A DNA stretch of 64,000 nucleotides from Streptomyces sp. Root1304 (GCF_001426405.1 NZ_LMEP01000012.1:77948-141947); one strand, 5' to 3'; counted from the first letter of the stretch, positions 36,611 to 45,791 are shown. The notes: generated from the sequence alone by a model not told the origin. Numbers and translations: made by a program.

Positions 36611-37390
36611 ATGAGCACCGACCAGCCGCCGCCCGGCCAGCCGCCCGAGGAGGACCCGTTCCTCAAGAGGCCGCAGGAGCCTCCGCCGCCCTCCGCCGGC
36701 CAGCCGCCCCCGTCCGGGCCGCCGCCGGAAGGGCCCCCGCCGGGAGGTCCACCGCCGGGAGGACCGCCGCCGGGCAACCCGTACGGCCCGGCGGGCGGTT
36801 CTCCGTACGGACCCTCCGGGGGCTCCCCGTACGACGGCGGAGGCATGCCGCCCCCGCCGCCCCCGTACGGCGGTGGTTACGGCTCCGGTTACGGCGGCGC
36901 CGATCCGCTCTCCGGGATGCCGCCGCTCGCCGAGTCCGGCAAGCGTTTCCTCGCCCGGTTCATCGACTGGCTGCTCATCGCGGTCCCGCTGGCAGTCATC
37001 GGCATCCCGTTCCACATCTACTCGCGGGCGACCGAGAAGGGCAACGACTTCGGCGACACGGTCAACAGCCTCAACGGCGGGAGCCAGCTGGTCTTCCAGC
37101 TGATCACGATCGTCGCGTACGTCGCCTACGACACGGTGATGACGGCCAAGAACGGCCAGACCCTCGGCAAGAAGTGGATGAAGCTGCGGGTCGCGATGCT
37201 CAACGACGGCTCGACGCCCCCGATGAGCCAGTCGCTGCTGCGGGCCGTCGTGCTGTGGCTGCCCGCGCTGATCTGCTGCGCCTGCCTGTGGCCGTTGCTG
37301 ATCCTGATCCTGATCCTCGTGGACAAGCCCTACAAGCAGGGTCTGCACGACAAGGCGGCGAAGACGGTCGTGGTCTCCGTCCCGCACTGA
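36611..37390 (+). CDS. RDD-family membrane protein
   Basis: A 259-residue protein. The first ~110 residues are Pro/Gly-rich (PPPSG, GGPPPG repeats), and the remainder is an RDD domain starting SGKRFLARFIDWLLI, with about four helices and the conserved NGQTLGKKWMKLRV loop. It shares the RDD fold and a disordered cytoplasmic head with its upstream neighbour but lacks DUF2510. Probably co-transcribed with it; function unknown. Confidence 0.82.
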   Translation: MSTDQPPPGQPPEEDPFLKRPQEPPPPSAGQPPPSGPPPEGPPPGGPPPGGPPPGNPYGPAGGSPYGPSGGSPYDGGGMPPPPPPYGGGYGSGYGGADPLSGMPPLAESGKRFLARFIDWLLIAVPLAVIGIPFHIYSRATEKGNDFGDTVNSLNGGSQLVFQLITIVAYVAYDTVMTAKNGQTLGKKWMKLRVAMLNDGSTPPMSQSLLRAVVLWLPALICCACLWPLLILILILVDKPYKQGLHDKAAKTVVVSVPH

Positions 37391-37420
37391 GGGACGGATG
37401 ATGACGTCACGGACGAAGCG

Positions 37421-37735
37421 TCACGAACCGGTCCGGGTATCGGCCCCCGCGCCCACGCGCGCGGTCGCTGCCCGGGCCGGCTCGTTTCCGGCGGGCGGAG
37501 CGGCGGCCGGAACGACGGTCGGAGCGAGGGGCGGGGTGGCGGGCGCGGCGGTCTTGACGGCGCTCGTCCGCACCGGCATCGTCACCGCCACGAGCAGTCC
37601 GAGCAGCAGTCCGGCGAGGCTGATCACCGTGATGCCCAGCGTGGTCGTCGTGCGGGAGAGCAACAGCAGGGCGACGGTCGCGAGGACGACGGTGGCCGAA
37701 CCGTAGGTGAGCTGCGCGGCGTTCGGACGCTGCAT
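37421..37735 (-). CDS. small two-helix membrane protein
   Basis: A 104-residue protein with two adjacent transmembrane helices (about 11-30 and 34-55) joined by a short SRTTTT turn, and an Ala/Pro/Thr-rich tail of ~45 residues. No family recognised. I chose ATG 37735 because hydrophobic sequence starts soon after and GAGGGCGG is upstream; the open frame continues to 37846 but looks non-coding. It is convergent with the second RDD gene and divergent from the M6 protease gene. Confidence 0.55.
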   Translation of the reverse strand: MQRPNAAQLTYGSATVVLATVALLLLSRTTTTLGITVISLAGLLLGLLVAVTMPVRTSAVKTAAPATPPLAPTVVPAAAPPAGNEPARAATARVGAGADTRTGS

Positions 37736-38062
37736 GACACGTACCGCCCTCTCAGGACAACGGTTCGACCCTACGACGGGTGGATGCCCGAGCGGAACCG
37801 AAGTAAGCGTCACCTCACCCGGAGCGCGGGTGCACGGGGGGCGCACGGAGTCACGGGCGACGTGATCTTCGTCTTAAGGCGCCCGTCAGCTGTCCGATAA
37901 TCGGAATTCACCTCCCACATAGTGCAGTTGGTATGTGCAAGTCAAGATCTGTCTTTTCTTGTCTCACTCCGGTCGAATGTCGTCACTTGTGACGCGCGAC
38001 CCCGCCGGACGGACACCCCACCTTCGGTCCCAGGGCGCGGGCGCCGGGGAGGACAACTTCAA
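37736..38062 (+). promoter_or_regulatory. promoter region of the M6 protease gene
   Basis: About 330 bp between divergent starts, A/T-enriched at 37860-37985 (CTTAAGGCG, GATAATCGG, CTTTTCTTGTCTC). The ribosome site GGGGAGGA lies nine bases before GTG 38063. An open frame from 37922 exists but shows no coding character before the protease signal peptide. Confidence 0.4.
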
Positions 38063-40480
38063 GTGACCAACAGACGACGGGCGATCAGAGCGTCCGCAGT
38101 GGTTGTGGCGCTCGCGGCTACCGCCGCCACCGCCTCGACCTTCACCACCGCCTGGGCCGACAATCACGGCAGCGTGACGCCGGCCGGCATCCAGACCGTC
38201 GACAAGACTTCGGTCGACCACGACCTCGACGGGCCGTTCAGCAAGCAGCAGGAGCAGCAGCGCAAGGCTGCCCTGGAGCAGGTGCTGAACGGCGACGCCA
38301 AGGTCGAGAACCGTGGCGGCTCGAAGGTGGTCAAGCTCGACAGCAAGAAGTACGTCGAGCTCGGCCGCGAGAAGACCGACAAGATCTTCACGATCCTCGT
38401 CGAGTTCGGCGACCAGGTGGACAACACCACCCTGATCGACCGCAAGGACGACGACACCCCGGACCTGAAGCCCAAGTTCGGTGGTACCCCTGGTCCGCTG
38501 CACAACTCCATAGCCGAGCCCGACCGTGCGAACGACAACTCCACGGCCTGGCAGGCGGACTACAACCAGCAGCACTTCCAGGACCTGTACTTCGGCACCG
38601 GCAAGGACGCCAAGGGGCAGCCCAAGCAGTCGCTGAAGACCTACTACGAGAAGACCTCGTCCGGCCGCTACTCGGTCGACGGCGCCGTCTCCGACTGGGT
38701 CAAGGTCCCGTACAACGAGGCCCGGTACGGCTCGAACTACTGCGGCCAGACCAACTGCGCCAACGTCTGGGACACCGTCCGCGACGGCCTCGTCGCCTGG
38801 ACCGCCGACCAGAAGGCCAAGGGCAAGACCGACGCCCAGATCAAGTCCGAGCTGGCCCAGTACGACCAGTGGGACCGCTACGACTTCGACGCCGACGGCA
38901 ACTTCAACGAGCCCGACGGCTACATCGACCACTTCCAGATCGTCCACGCGGGCGAGGACGAGTCGGCCGGTGGCGGTGCCGAGGGCACCAACGCGCTGTG
39001 GGCCCACCGCTGGTACGCCTACGGCACCAACGCGGGCAAGACCGGCCCGGCCAACAACAAGGCCGGCGGCACCCCGATCGGTGACACCGGCATCTGGGTC
39101 GGCGACTACACGATGCAGCCGGAGAACGGCGGCCTCGGTGTCTTCGCGCACGAGTACGGCCACGACCTCGGTCTGCCGGACCACTACGACACCTCGGGCA
39201 ACCGCGGCGCCGAGAACTCGACCGGGTTCTGGACCCTCATGTCCTCCGGCTCGTGGCTCGGCCAGGGCAAGGACGCCATCGGCGACCTGCCCGGCGACAT
39301 GACCGCCTGGGACAAGCTCCAGCTCGGCTGGCTGAACTACGCCAAGGTCAGCGACTGGCAGCGCTCCACCAAGACCACCCACAAGCTGGGCGTCTCGGAG
39401 TACAACACCAAGAACCCGCAGGCGCTCCTCGTCGAGCTGCCGAAGAAGGTCGTCCCCACCGATGTCGTGGCCCCCGCCGAGGGTGCCAGCCAGTGGTGGA
39501 GCAACATGGGTGACGACCTCAAGAACACCCTCACCCGTCCGGTCGACCTGACCGGCAAGACGTCCGCCTCCCTGGAGCTCCAGGGCTGGTACGACATCGA
39601 GGCCGAGTACGACTACCTCTACACCGAGGTGTCGACCGACGGCGGCGCCAACTGGACGGCCGTCGACGGCACCGCCGACGGTGTCGCGCTCCCGCGTGAC
39701 GCGGCCGGCGCCCCGGCGCTGACCGACGTCTCCGGCGCGCACAAGAAGCTCGTCTACAACCTCGGTGCCTACGCGGGCAAGAAGTTCGACCTCCGCTTCC
39801 GGTACCAGACGGACGGCGGCGCGGGCGGCAAGGGCTTCACGGCCGACGCCATCACCCTGACCGCCGACGGTGGCACCGTCTTCTCGGACAACGCCGAGAA
39901 CGGTGACAACGGCTGGACCGCGAAGGGCTTCTCGCGGATCGGCAAGGGCTTCTCGAAGGACTACGAGCAGTACTACATCGCGGAGAACCGCCAGTACGTC
40001 TCGTACGACGCGACCCTCAAGGTCGGCCCGTACAACTTCGGTTTCACGGGTGACAAGTCCGGCTGGGTCGAGCACTACCCGTACCAGAACGGTCTGCTCA
40101 TCTGGAAGTGGGACCTGTCCCAGAAGGACAACAACACCTCGACGCACCCGGGCGTGGGCCGGATCCTCCCGATCGACGCGCACCCGAGCCCGCTGAAGTG
40201 GTCCGACGGCACGCTGATGCGCAACCGCGTCCAGGCGTACGACTCGCCGTTCAGCCTCTCCCGCACGGACGGCTTCCAGCTGCACAACAAGGGCGTGGGC
40301 ACCTGGGTTCCCTCCCAGGCCGGCAACCCGACCTTCGACGACCGCAAGGGCGTCTACTGGTTCGCCGAGACCGAGCGCGCCGGTGTCCAGGTAACTGACA
40401 CCAACACCAAGATCCAGGTCGTCCAGGAGCCGAAGAACGGCCAGACGATCACGGTCCAGGTGGGTCCGTCCACCAAGTAA
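38063..40480 (+). CDS. secreted immune inhibitor A-like metalloprotease (M6)
   Basis: An 805-residue exported protease. The signal peptide (about 1-33) reads TNRRRAIRASAVVVALAATAA and ends near AWA-DN. A ~90-residue propeptide follows, then the M6 catalytic domain with zinc motif HEYGHDLGLPDHYD (H-E-x-x-H plus a downstream His). The C-terminal half holds beta-sandwich repeats typical of InhA-type proteases. InhA enzymes cleave host or environmental proteins; in streptomycetes they are extracellular nutrient proteases, often developmentally controlled. GTG 38063 follows GGGGAGGA. A terminator follows the stop. Confidence 0.92.
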   Translation: MTNRRRAIRASAVVVALAATAATASTFTTAWADNHGSVTPAGIQTVDKTSVDHDLDGPFSKQQEQQRKAALEQVLNGDAKVENRGGSKVVKLDSKKYVELGREKTDKIFTILVEFGDQVDNTTLIDRKDDDTPDLKPKFGGTPGPLHNSIAEPDRANDNSTAWQADYNQQHFQDLYFGTGKDAKGQPKQSLKTYYEKTSSGRYSVDGAVSDWVKVPYNEARYGSNYCGQTNCANVWDTVRDGLVAWTADQKAKGKTDAQIKSELAQYDQWDRYDFDADGNFNEPDGYIDHFQIVHAGEDESAGGGAEGTNALWAHRWYAYGTNAGKTGPANNKAGGTPIGDTGIWVGDYTMQPENGGLGVFAHEYGHDLGLPDHYDTSGNRGAENSTGFWTLMSSGSWLGQGKDAIGDLPGDMTAWDKLQLGWLNYAKVSDWQRSTKTTHKLGVSEYNTKNPQALLVELPKKVVPTDVVAPAEGASQWWSNMGDDLKNTLTRPVDLTGKTSASLELQGWYDIEAEYDYLYTEVSTDGGANWTAVDGTADGVALPRDAAGAPALTDVSGAHKKLVYNLGAYAGKKFDLRFRYQTDGGAGGKGFTADAITLTADGGTVFSDNAENGDNGWTAKGFSRIGKGFSKDYEQYYIAENRQYVSYDATLKVGPYNFGFTGDKSGWVEHYPYQNGLLIWKWDLSQKDNNTSTHPGVGRILPIDAHPSPLKWSDGTLMRNRVQAYDSPFSLSRTDGFQLHNKGVGTWVPSQAGNPTFDDRKGVYWFAETERAGVQVTDTNTKIQVVQEPKNGQTITVQVGPSTK

Positions 40481-40506
40481 TTCGGTAAAATCGCAGGTCA
40501 AAGCAT

Positions 40507-40547
40507 GATCGGCCGTCGCCCCCTAGCGGGCGGCGGCCGATCGTGTT
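40507..40547 (+). terminator. terminator after the M6 protease
   Basis: 15-bp stem GATCGGCCGTCGCCC (40507-40521) with GGGCGGCGGCCGATC (40528-40542), one G-U pair, loop CCTAGC, followed by GTGTTT. Confidence 0.68.
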
Positions 40548-40613
40548 TAGGTGCGTCTGACAGTTCGCACAGTAATTCTTATTGACAGTCGATCCACGGG
40601 GGAGTGGTTCCGC

Positions 40614-40925
40614 ATGCCCAACGGAGGGTTCTGCAAACTGCCGGGAGGCAGCGTCGTCGTCGCGATAGGGCTGCCCAGCCCGGCCCGCGACGGGGCCACC
40701 GTCCGCTTCCTCGTCCATGCCGCGAACCGCGCCCGCGCCCTGACCAGGCTGCGCAACCTCGGGCTGCGGGCGGTCTACCTCCGGGGCAACAGCGAGCCGC
40801 CCACGCCCGACGAGATCACGGCCGTCCTGCACCACCCGGACGGCCTGCTGTGGAGATCCACCCCGGGCGCCGCCCAGGAGCTCTGGCACCCCGTGCGGTC
40901 CCTCCCCAGGGAGCCGGTGGCGTAG
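40614..40925 (+). CDS. conserved hypothetical protein
   Basis: A 103-residue soluble protein, MPNGGFCKLPGG at the start, with an alternating strand/helix pattern (VVVAIGLPSP, VRFLVHAANRARALTRLRNLGLRAVYLRG). This looks like a compact alpha/beta fold, but I recognise no family. GGGGGAG nine bases upstream supports ATG 40614. It sits between the M6 protease terminator and the convergent pncA gene, whose stop is seven bases away. Function unknown. Confidence 0.62.
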   Translation: MPNGGFCKLPGGSVVVAIGLPSPARDGATVRFLVHAANRARALTRLRNLGLRAVYLRGNSEPPTPDEITAVLHHPDGLLWRSTPGAAQELWHPVRSLPREPVA

Positions 40926-40932
40926 GGAGGCC

Positions 40933-41532
40933 CTACGCCACGGCGGGCTTCCCGGTCAGCTCCACGCCCGCCGTCCGCAGCTCCTCCAGGGCCCGGTCCG
41001 TCGTCTCCTTCGCGACGCCCGCCGTCAGATCGAGCAGCACATGGGTCCGGAAACCCTCCCGGGCCGCGTCCAGGGCCGTGGCCCGGACACAGTGGTCGGT
41101 CGCGATGCCCACCACGTCGACCTCGGTGACGTCCCGCTCGCGCAGCCACTCCGCGAGGGTCCGCCCGTTCTCGTCGCGCCCCTCGAAACCGCTGTACGCG
41201 GCGTCGTAGGCGCCCTTGTCGAAGACGGCGTCGATCGCCCCGCTGGCGACCGCCGGCGCGAAGTTCGGGTGGAAGCCGACCCCCTCCGTCCCGGCCACGC
41301 AGTGCACCGGCCAGGAGGAGACGTAGTCCGGCTCCTGGCCGGCCGGGGCGAAGTGCGCCCCCGGATCGACGTGGTGGTCCCGGGTGGCGACCACGTGCCG
41401 GTACGAACTGCCCGCCGTCTGGCCGACCAGGTCGGTGATGGCGGCGGCGACGTCCGCGCCGCCGGTCACCGCGAGGCTGCCGCCCTCGCAGAAGTCGTTC
41501 TGAACGTCCACAACGATCAATGCGCGGTGCAT
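40933..41532 (-). CDS. pncA: nicotinamidase
   Basis: A 199-residue isochorismatase-fold hydrolase converting nicotinamide to nicotinate in NAD salvage. The catalytic triad is D9 (VVDVQNDF), K106 (FDKGAYD) and C148 (GIATDHCVRAT). The metal site is D52, H54 and H60 in RDHHVDPGAHF, which distinguishes nicotinamidases from other family members. The adjacent pncB uses the product, so the pair forms a salvage module. A G/C hairpin between pncB and pncA suggests they are not fully co-transcribed. Confidence 0.92.
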   Translation of the reverse strand: MHRALIVVDVQNDFCEGGSLAVTGGADVAAAITDLVGQTAGSSYRHVVATRDHHVDPGAHFAPAGQEPDYVSSWPVHCVAGTEGVGFHPNFAPAVASGAIDAVFDKGAYDAAYSGFEGRDENGRTLAEWLRERDVTEVDVVGIATDHCVRATALDAAREGFRTHVLLDLTAGVAKETTDRALEELRTAGVELTGKPAVA

Positions 41533-41588
41533 GGCGGGTGTCCTTAGCGCGTGGGGAAGGGGAGGGGCGGGTTCGAGCCTAGAGACTT

Positions 41589-41609
41589 CCCCCTCCCACG
41601 GGGAGGGGG
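41589..41609 (-). terminator. hairpin between pncB and pncA
   Basis: Perfect 9-bp stem CCCCCTCCC/GGGAGGGGG around ACG, 15 bp past the pncB stop on the minus strand. Confidence 0.45.
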
Positions 41610-41623
41610 CGTCGGCCGGTGTC

Positions 41624-42952
41624 TCACACGTACTCCGTCGGCAGCACCGGCTCGCCGCGCGAGAGCTGGATCGCCGACATCGGCAGCCCGGCGCGGGCCG
41701 CGATGTGCCGGGCCCTGGCCGCGTCGAGGGGCTCCCTGGCCACCACGTCGCCGCCCTTCACCAGCTCGACCAGGAGCTGGTGGCCGGCGAGCTCCGGCGG
41801 CACCGGCCCGGTGCCGACCACCTCCGCCTCGGCGATGCCGGCCGCGTCGGGACGGCGCGCCGCCCACTTGCGCCCGCCGACCGAGGCCTTGCCGCCGAGC
41901 GACTTCTTGGCCACCGGGGTGAGCGGCGCCCTGGGATCGGCCGAGGTGGCCCGTGCGACCAGCTTGTAGACCATCGAGCAGGTCGGGTGGCCGCTGCCGG
42001 TGACCAGCTGGGTCCCCACCCCGTACGCGTCGACCGGGGCCGCCGCCAGCGAGGCGATGGCGTACTCGTCGAGGTCCGAGGTGACCACGATCCGGGTGTC
42101 CCGGGCGCCCAGCTCGTCGAGCTGCGCCCGCACCCGGTGCGCGACGAGCAGCAGGTCGCCGGAGTCGATCCGGACGGCCCCCAGCTCGGGACCGGCCACC
42201 TCGACGGCGGTGCGGACGGCCTCGGCCACGTCGTAGGTGTCGACGAGCAGGGTCGTCCCGCGTCCGAGGGTCTCGACCTGCGCCTGGAAGGCGTCCCGCT
42301 CGCTGTCGTGGAGGAGGGTGAAGGCGTGGGCGGAGGTGCCGACGGTCGGGATGCCGTACCGGAAGCCGGCCGCGAGGTCCGAGGTGGCCTCGAAACCGCC
42401 GACGTACGCGGCACGGGAGGCGGCCACGGCCGCCAGCTCGTGGGTGCGCCGGGCGCCCATCTCGATCAGCCGGCGCCCGCCGGCCGCCGCCGACATGCGG
42501 GAGGCCGCGGCGGCGATGGCCGAGTCGTGGTTGAGGATCGAGAGGATCACCGTCTCCAGGAGCACGCACTCCGCGAAGGAGCCCTCGACGCGCAGCACGG
42601 GCGAGCCGGGGAAGTACACCTCGCCCTCCGGGTAGCCCCAGATGTCGCCCGAGAAGCGGTAGCGCGCCAGCCACTCCAGGGTCGGCTCGTCGACGATGCC
42701 CCGCTCGCGCAGGAAGCCGAGGACGGCGGGGTCGAAACGGAAGTTCTCGACGGCGTCCAGGACCCGGCCGACACCTGCGAGGACGCCGTAGCGCCTGCCC
42801 TCGGGCAGCCGTCGGGTGAAGACCTCGAAGACGGAGTGCCGGTCGGCGGTGCCGGCCCTGAGGGCCGCCTGGAGCATGGTCAGCTCGTACTGGTCGGTGA
42901 AGAGCGCGGTCGACGGCACGTCCACCGGAAGCCCAAGGTCCGCAGCGTTCAT
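41624..42952 (-). CDS. pncB: nicotinate phosphoribosyltransferase
   Basis: A 442-residue enzyme joining nicotinate and PRPP to nicotinate mononucleotide, the committed step of NAD salvage. Family blocks include FTDQYELTMLQAAL at the N-terminus, FEVFTRRLP, EGEVYFPGSPVLRVEG, the central GTSAHAF with the phosphorylated-His neighbourhood, and VRIDSGDL binding phosphoribose. ATG 42952 starts conserved sequence. A perfect 11-bp inverted repeat lies 18 bp upstream of the start, a probable operator. It is divergent from clpS across 115 bp. Confidence 0.95.
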   Translation of the reverse strand: MNAADLGLPVDVPSTALFTDQYELTMLQAALRAGTADRHSVFEVFTRRLPEGRRYGVLAGVGRVLDAVENFRFDPAVLGFLRERGIVDEPTLEWLARYRFSGDIWGYPEGEVYFPGSPVLRVEGSFAECVLLETVILSILNHDSAIAAAASRMSAAAGGRRLIEMGARRTHELAAVAASRAAYVGGFEATSDLAAGFRYGIPTVGTSAHAFTLLHDSERDAFQAQVETLGRGTTLLVDTYDVAEAVRTAVEVAGPELGAVRIDSGDLLLVAHRVRAQLDELGARDTRIVVTSDLDEYAIASLAAAPVDAYGVGTQLVTGSGHPTCSMVYKLVARATSADPRAPLTPVAKKSLGGKASVGGRKWAARRPDAAGIAEAEVVGTGPVPPELAGHQLLVELVKGGDVVAREPLDAARARHIAARAGLPMSAIQLSRGEPVLPTEYV

Positions 42953-42969
42953 GGCAGCGATGCTAGCGC

Positions 42970-42994
42970 AGAAATCGTCAGAGTGACGATTTCT
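42970..42994 (-). promoter_or_regulatory. inverted-repeat operator upstream of pncB
   Basis: AGAAATCGTCA (42970-42980), spacer GAG, TGACGATTTCT (42984-42994): perfect arms. It lies 18-42 bp before the pncB ATG and 74-98 bp before clpS. Probably the target of an NAD-biosynthesis repressor (NrtR class is a candidate; not verified). Confidence 0.6.
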
Positions 42995-43067
42995 CTTGCC
43001 GTCCGTGTTCCGCCGCGGGCGCGCCCCGTTTGTGCGACGGGCGCCCAGGGGTGACAACATGGGGTGA

Positions 43068-43373
43068 GTGAGCGTCGCGCCTATTGAGATCGAACGTACG
43101 GAATCGGCCGAGGAGGTCTCCGCGGTCGTCGAACCGGATGTGCCCTGGGTGACCCTCGTGCACAACGATCCGGTCAACCTGATGAGCTACGTGGAGTACG
43201 TCTTCCAGTCGTACTTCGGATACTCCAAGGACAAGGCGCACAAGCTGATGCTCGACGTGCACAACAAGGGCCGCGCGGTGGTCTCCAGCGGCACCCGCGA
43301 GGAGATGGAGCGCGACGTGCAGGCGATGCACGGCTACGGCCTGTGGGCCACCCTCTCCCAGGACCGCTTCTGA
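43068..43373 (+). CDS. clpS: ATP-dependent Clp protease adaptor ClpS
   Basis: A 101-residue ClpS adaptor with a ~22-residue acidic N-terminal extension ([17 protein letters not shown]) that enters the ClpC/ClpA pore and the folded core. The N-degron pocket residues are visible in [12 protein letters not shown] (Asn-Asp pair), [18 protein letters not shown] and the terminal GLWATLSQ. It delivers N-end-rule substrates to ClpCP. Its stop overlaps the start of the DUF2017 gene by one base, a conserved actinobacterial pairing. Confidence 0.95.
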   Translation: MSVAPIEIERTESAEEVSAVVEPDVPWVTLVHNDPVNLMSYVEYVFQSYFGYSKDKAHKLMLDVHNKGRAVVSSGTREEMERDVQAMHGYGLWATLSQDRF

Positions 43374-43957
43374 TGGCCGGCCACTTCGAGACGCTGCCCG
43401 GCGGCGGTGCGGCCGTCGCCCTCGACGAGGTCGAGATCTCCATCCTGCGCTCCCTGTCCGTCCAGCTCATGGAGCTGATCGGGCCCGGCGACGAACCCGC
43501 GCCGGACGCCGACCCGCTGGCCGCGCTGTTCGCCGAGGGGCCGAGCGAGCCGCCGTCCGACCCGGCGCTCAAGCGGCTCTTCCCCGACGCGTACGGGAAC
43601 GACAGCGAGGAGCTGCGGGCCGCCGCCTCCGACTTCCGCCGCTACACCGAGAACGACCTGCGGGCCCGCAAGCGCGAGGACGCCCTCGTCGTGGTGCGCG
43701 CCCTGGACTCCCTCTCCGCGGACGCGGCGGGCGAGGGCGGCGCGGTCCTGAAGCTGTCCGCCGACGAGTCCCGGGCCTGGCTCGGCGCGCTCAACGACCT
43801 CCGGCTGACCATCGGCACCCGTCTGGAGGTCACGGACGACGAGGAGAGCGAGCAGCTCTACCGGCTGCCCGACTCCGACCCCCGCAAGCCGATGGTGATG
43901 GCGTACCTCTGGCTGGGTGCGCTCCAGGAGTCCCTCGTCGCGACCCTGATGCCGTAG
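43373..43957 (+). CDS. DUF2017 family protein
   Basis: A 194-residue acidic soluble protein of unknown function, always next to clpS in actinomycetes as far as I recall. Helical throughout, with LDEVEISILRSLSVQLMELI and LRLTIGTRLEVTDDEES as the most conserved-looking blocks and a C-terminal AYLWLGALQESLV helix. ATG overlaps the clpS stop (TGATG), so translation is coupled. A link to ClpS function is likely but unproven. Confidence 0.85.
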   Translation: MAGHFETLPGGGAAVALDEVEISILRSLSVQLMELIGPGDEPAPDADPLAALFAEGPSEPPSDPALKRLFPDAYGNDSEELRAAASDFRRYTENDLRARKREDALVVVRALDSLSADAAGEGGAVLKLSADESRAWLGALNDLRLTIGTRLEVTDDEESEQLYRLPDSDPRKPMVMAYLWLGALQESLVATLMP

Positions 43958-44278
43958 CGGCACCCCCGCGAACCTCTTTGTTCGCTCAGCGGACGCTCAA
44001 ATCCGGATAACGAATGCGTTATCAGAGCGTCCGCTTTGTCGTCTTGCACCCCTTTTTCCGTTCACTTTTCGTGACGTGCGCCACACGCAACTCCGTCGAT
44101 CACGCCCCACCCCGTGATAAATCTTCACGACCGCTCGGGGACGCCACCCCTGTTCCCGAGGGCGCTTTGGCCGGCTGACCGCCGGTAGCACTCCATCCAC
44201 ATCCGGGGGGATCAGGAACTGGTCCGCGGCAGACGCACTCGCAGTCGCGCGGATCGGCATGGAGAAAGGCGCACCACC
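43958..44278 (+). other. 321-bp intergenic region before the permease gene
   Basis: No gene. It contains the nested hairpin at 43988-44035, a T-rich patch (CCCTTTTTCCG, 44049-44059), a 6-bp inverted repeat ATCACG...CGTGAT (44099-44118), and a purine-rich GGAGAAAGG ribosome site before 44279. The permease promoter most likely lies between 44040 and 44200. Confidence 0.4.
43988..44040 (+). terminator. nested hairpin after the clpS-DUF2017 operon
   Basis: Outer stem AGCGGACGCTC (43988-43998) pairs perfectly with GAGCGTCCGCT (44025-44035). Inside it GATAACG and CGTTATC form a second stem around AATG. TTGTC follows. Confidence 0.55.
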
Positions 44279-45715
44279 ATGACCTCTGTGCAGGTCGACA
44301 AGCAGCACGACGGCAACGAGGCCGCGGACTCCGCACCGGGCGAGGGTTACCACCGGGCACTCGGTGCCCGCCAGATCCAGATGATCGCGATCGGCGGCGC
44401 CATCGGCACCGGTCTCTTCCTCGGCGCCGGCAAGGGCATCTCCATCGCGGGACCGAGCCTGATTCTCGCGTACGCGGTCGCGGGCCTGGTCATCTTCTTC
44501 ATCATGCGGGCGCTCGGCGAGCTCCTCATGTACCGCCCGGTCTCGGGCTCCTTCTCCGAGTACGCGCGTGAGTTCATCGGCCCCTTCGCGGGCTTCGTGA
44601 CCGGCTGGACGTACTGGCTCTTCTGGGTCGTCACCGGCATCACCGAGGTCACCGCCGCGGCCACCTACATGACGTACTGGTGGGACATCCCCCAGTGGCT
44701 CTCCGCCCTGGTCTTCACCGTGATCCTCTACGGCGCCAACCTGATCTCCGTGAAGCTCTTCGGCGAGCTGGAGTTCTGGTTCTCCATGGTCAAGGTCACC
44801 GCGATCGTCGGCATGATCCTGATCTGCGCCGGCATCCTCACCCTCGGCTTCTCCGACGCCGGTGACACCGCGTCCGTGACCCACCTGTGGGACCTCGGCG
44901 GCTTCTTCGCCGGCAAGGACGGCATCGGCTCGACCCTGATGACCCTCCAGATGGTCATGTTCGCCTTCCTCGCCGTCGAACTGGTCGGCGTCACCGCGGG
45001 CGAGTCCAAGGACCCGAAGACGGTCCTGCCGAAGGCGATCAACACCGTGCCGTGGCGCATCGCCGTCTTCTACGTCGGCGCGCTGATCATGATCCTGTCG
45101 GTGGTGCCGTGGACCGAGTTCCAGCCGGGCGTCTCCCCGTTCGTCGCCGCCTTCGAGAAGATGGGCCTCGGCATCGGCGCCGCGATCGTCAACTTCGTCG
45201 TGCTGACCGCCGCGCTCTCCTCCTGCAACTCCGGCATGTACTCCACCGGCCGCATGCTGCGCGACCTCGCGCTCAACGGCCAGGGCCCCAAGGCCTTCAC
45301 CCGGCTGACGAAGAGCGGCACCCCGCTGATCGGCACGACGGTCTCCGCCGCGCTCATGATGGCCGGCGTCTGGGTCAACTACCAGTGGCCCGGCGAGGCG
45401 TTCAACTACGTCGTCTCCTTCGCCACCATCTCCGGCATGTGGGCCTGGATCGTCATCCTGATCTGCCAGATCCGCTACCGCCTCAAGGCCGACCGCGGCG
45501 AGCTGCCCCACTCCTCCTTCAAGGCACCCGGCGGCATCTGGTTCAGCGTCTTCTCGCTCGCCTTCATCGGCATGGTCGTCGTGACGATGGGCATGGACAA
45601 GGACAACCGCGTGGCGCTCTACGGCGCACCGGTCTGGGGCCTGCTCCTCGCCGTCGCCTACCTGGTCCTCAAGGCCCGCAACCCCGAGGGCGCCGCCTTC
45701 GCCAAGCGCTCCTGA
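44279..45715 (+). CDS. amino acid permease (APC superfamily, AAT family)
   Basis: A 478-residue transporter with 12 predicted helices. The N-terminal signature RQIQMIAIGGAIGTGLFLGAG binds substrate in this family, RPVSGSFSEYAREFIGPFAGF follows helix 2-3, and ELVGVTAGESKDPKTVLPKAIN is the classic AAT loop. It resembles GABA, asparagine and aromatic amino acid permeases; substrate specificity cannot be fixed by eye. ATG 44279 follows GGAGAAAGG. Monocistronic, with a terminator after it. Confidence 0.9.
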   Translation: MTSVQVDKQHDGNEAADSAPGEGYHRALGARQIQMIAIGGAIGTGLFLGAGKGISIAGPSLILAYAVAGLVIFFIMRALGELLMYRPVSGSFSEYAREFIGPFAGFVTGWTYWLFWVVTGITEVTAAATYMTYWWDIPQWLSALVFTVILYGANLISVKLFGELEFWFSMVKVTAIVGMILICAGILTLGFSDAGDTASVTHLWDLGGFFAGKDGIGSTLMTLQMVMFAFLAVELVGVTAGESKDPKTVLPKAINTVPWRIAVFYVGALIMILSVVPWTEFQPGVSPFVAAFEKMGLGIGAAIVNFVVLTAALSSCNSGMYSTGRMLRDLALNGQGPKAFTRLTKSGTPLIGTTVSAALMMAGVWVNYQWPGEAFNYVVSFATISGMWAWIVILICQIRYRLKADRGELPHSSFKAPGGIWFSVFSLAFIGMVVVTMGMDKDNRVALYGAPVWGLLLAVAYLVLKARNPEGAAFAKRS

Positions 45716-45734
45716 CCGACCCCTGTCCAGCATC

Positions 45735-45780
45735 CGGGCCGCCCCGTACCACTTCTCGGTACGGAGCGGCCCGTCTGCTT
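45735..45780 (+). terminator. terminator after the amino acid permease
   Basis: 16-bp stem CGGGCCGCCCCGTACC (45735-45750) with GGTACGGAGCGGCCCG (45758-45773), one mismatch, 7-base loop, followed by TCTGCTT. Confidence 0.62.
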
Positions 45781-45791
45781 ATCCTGTCGGC

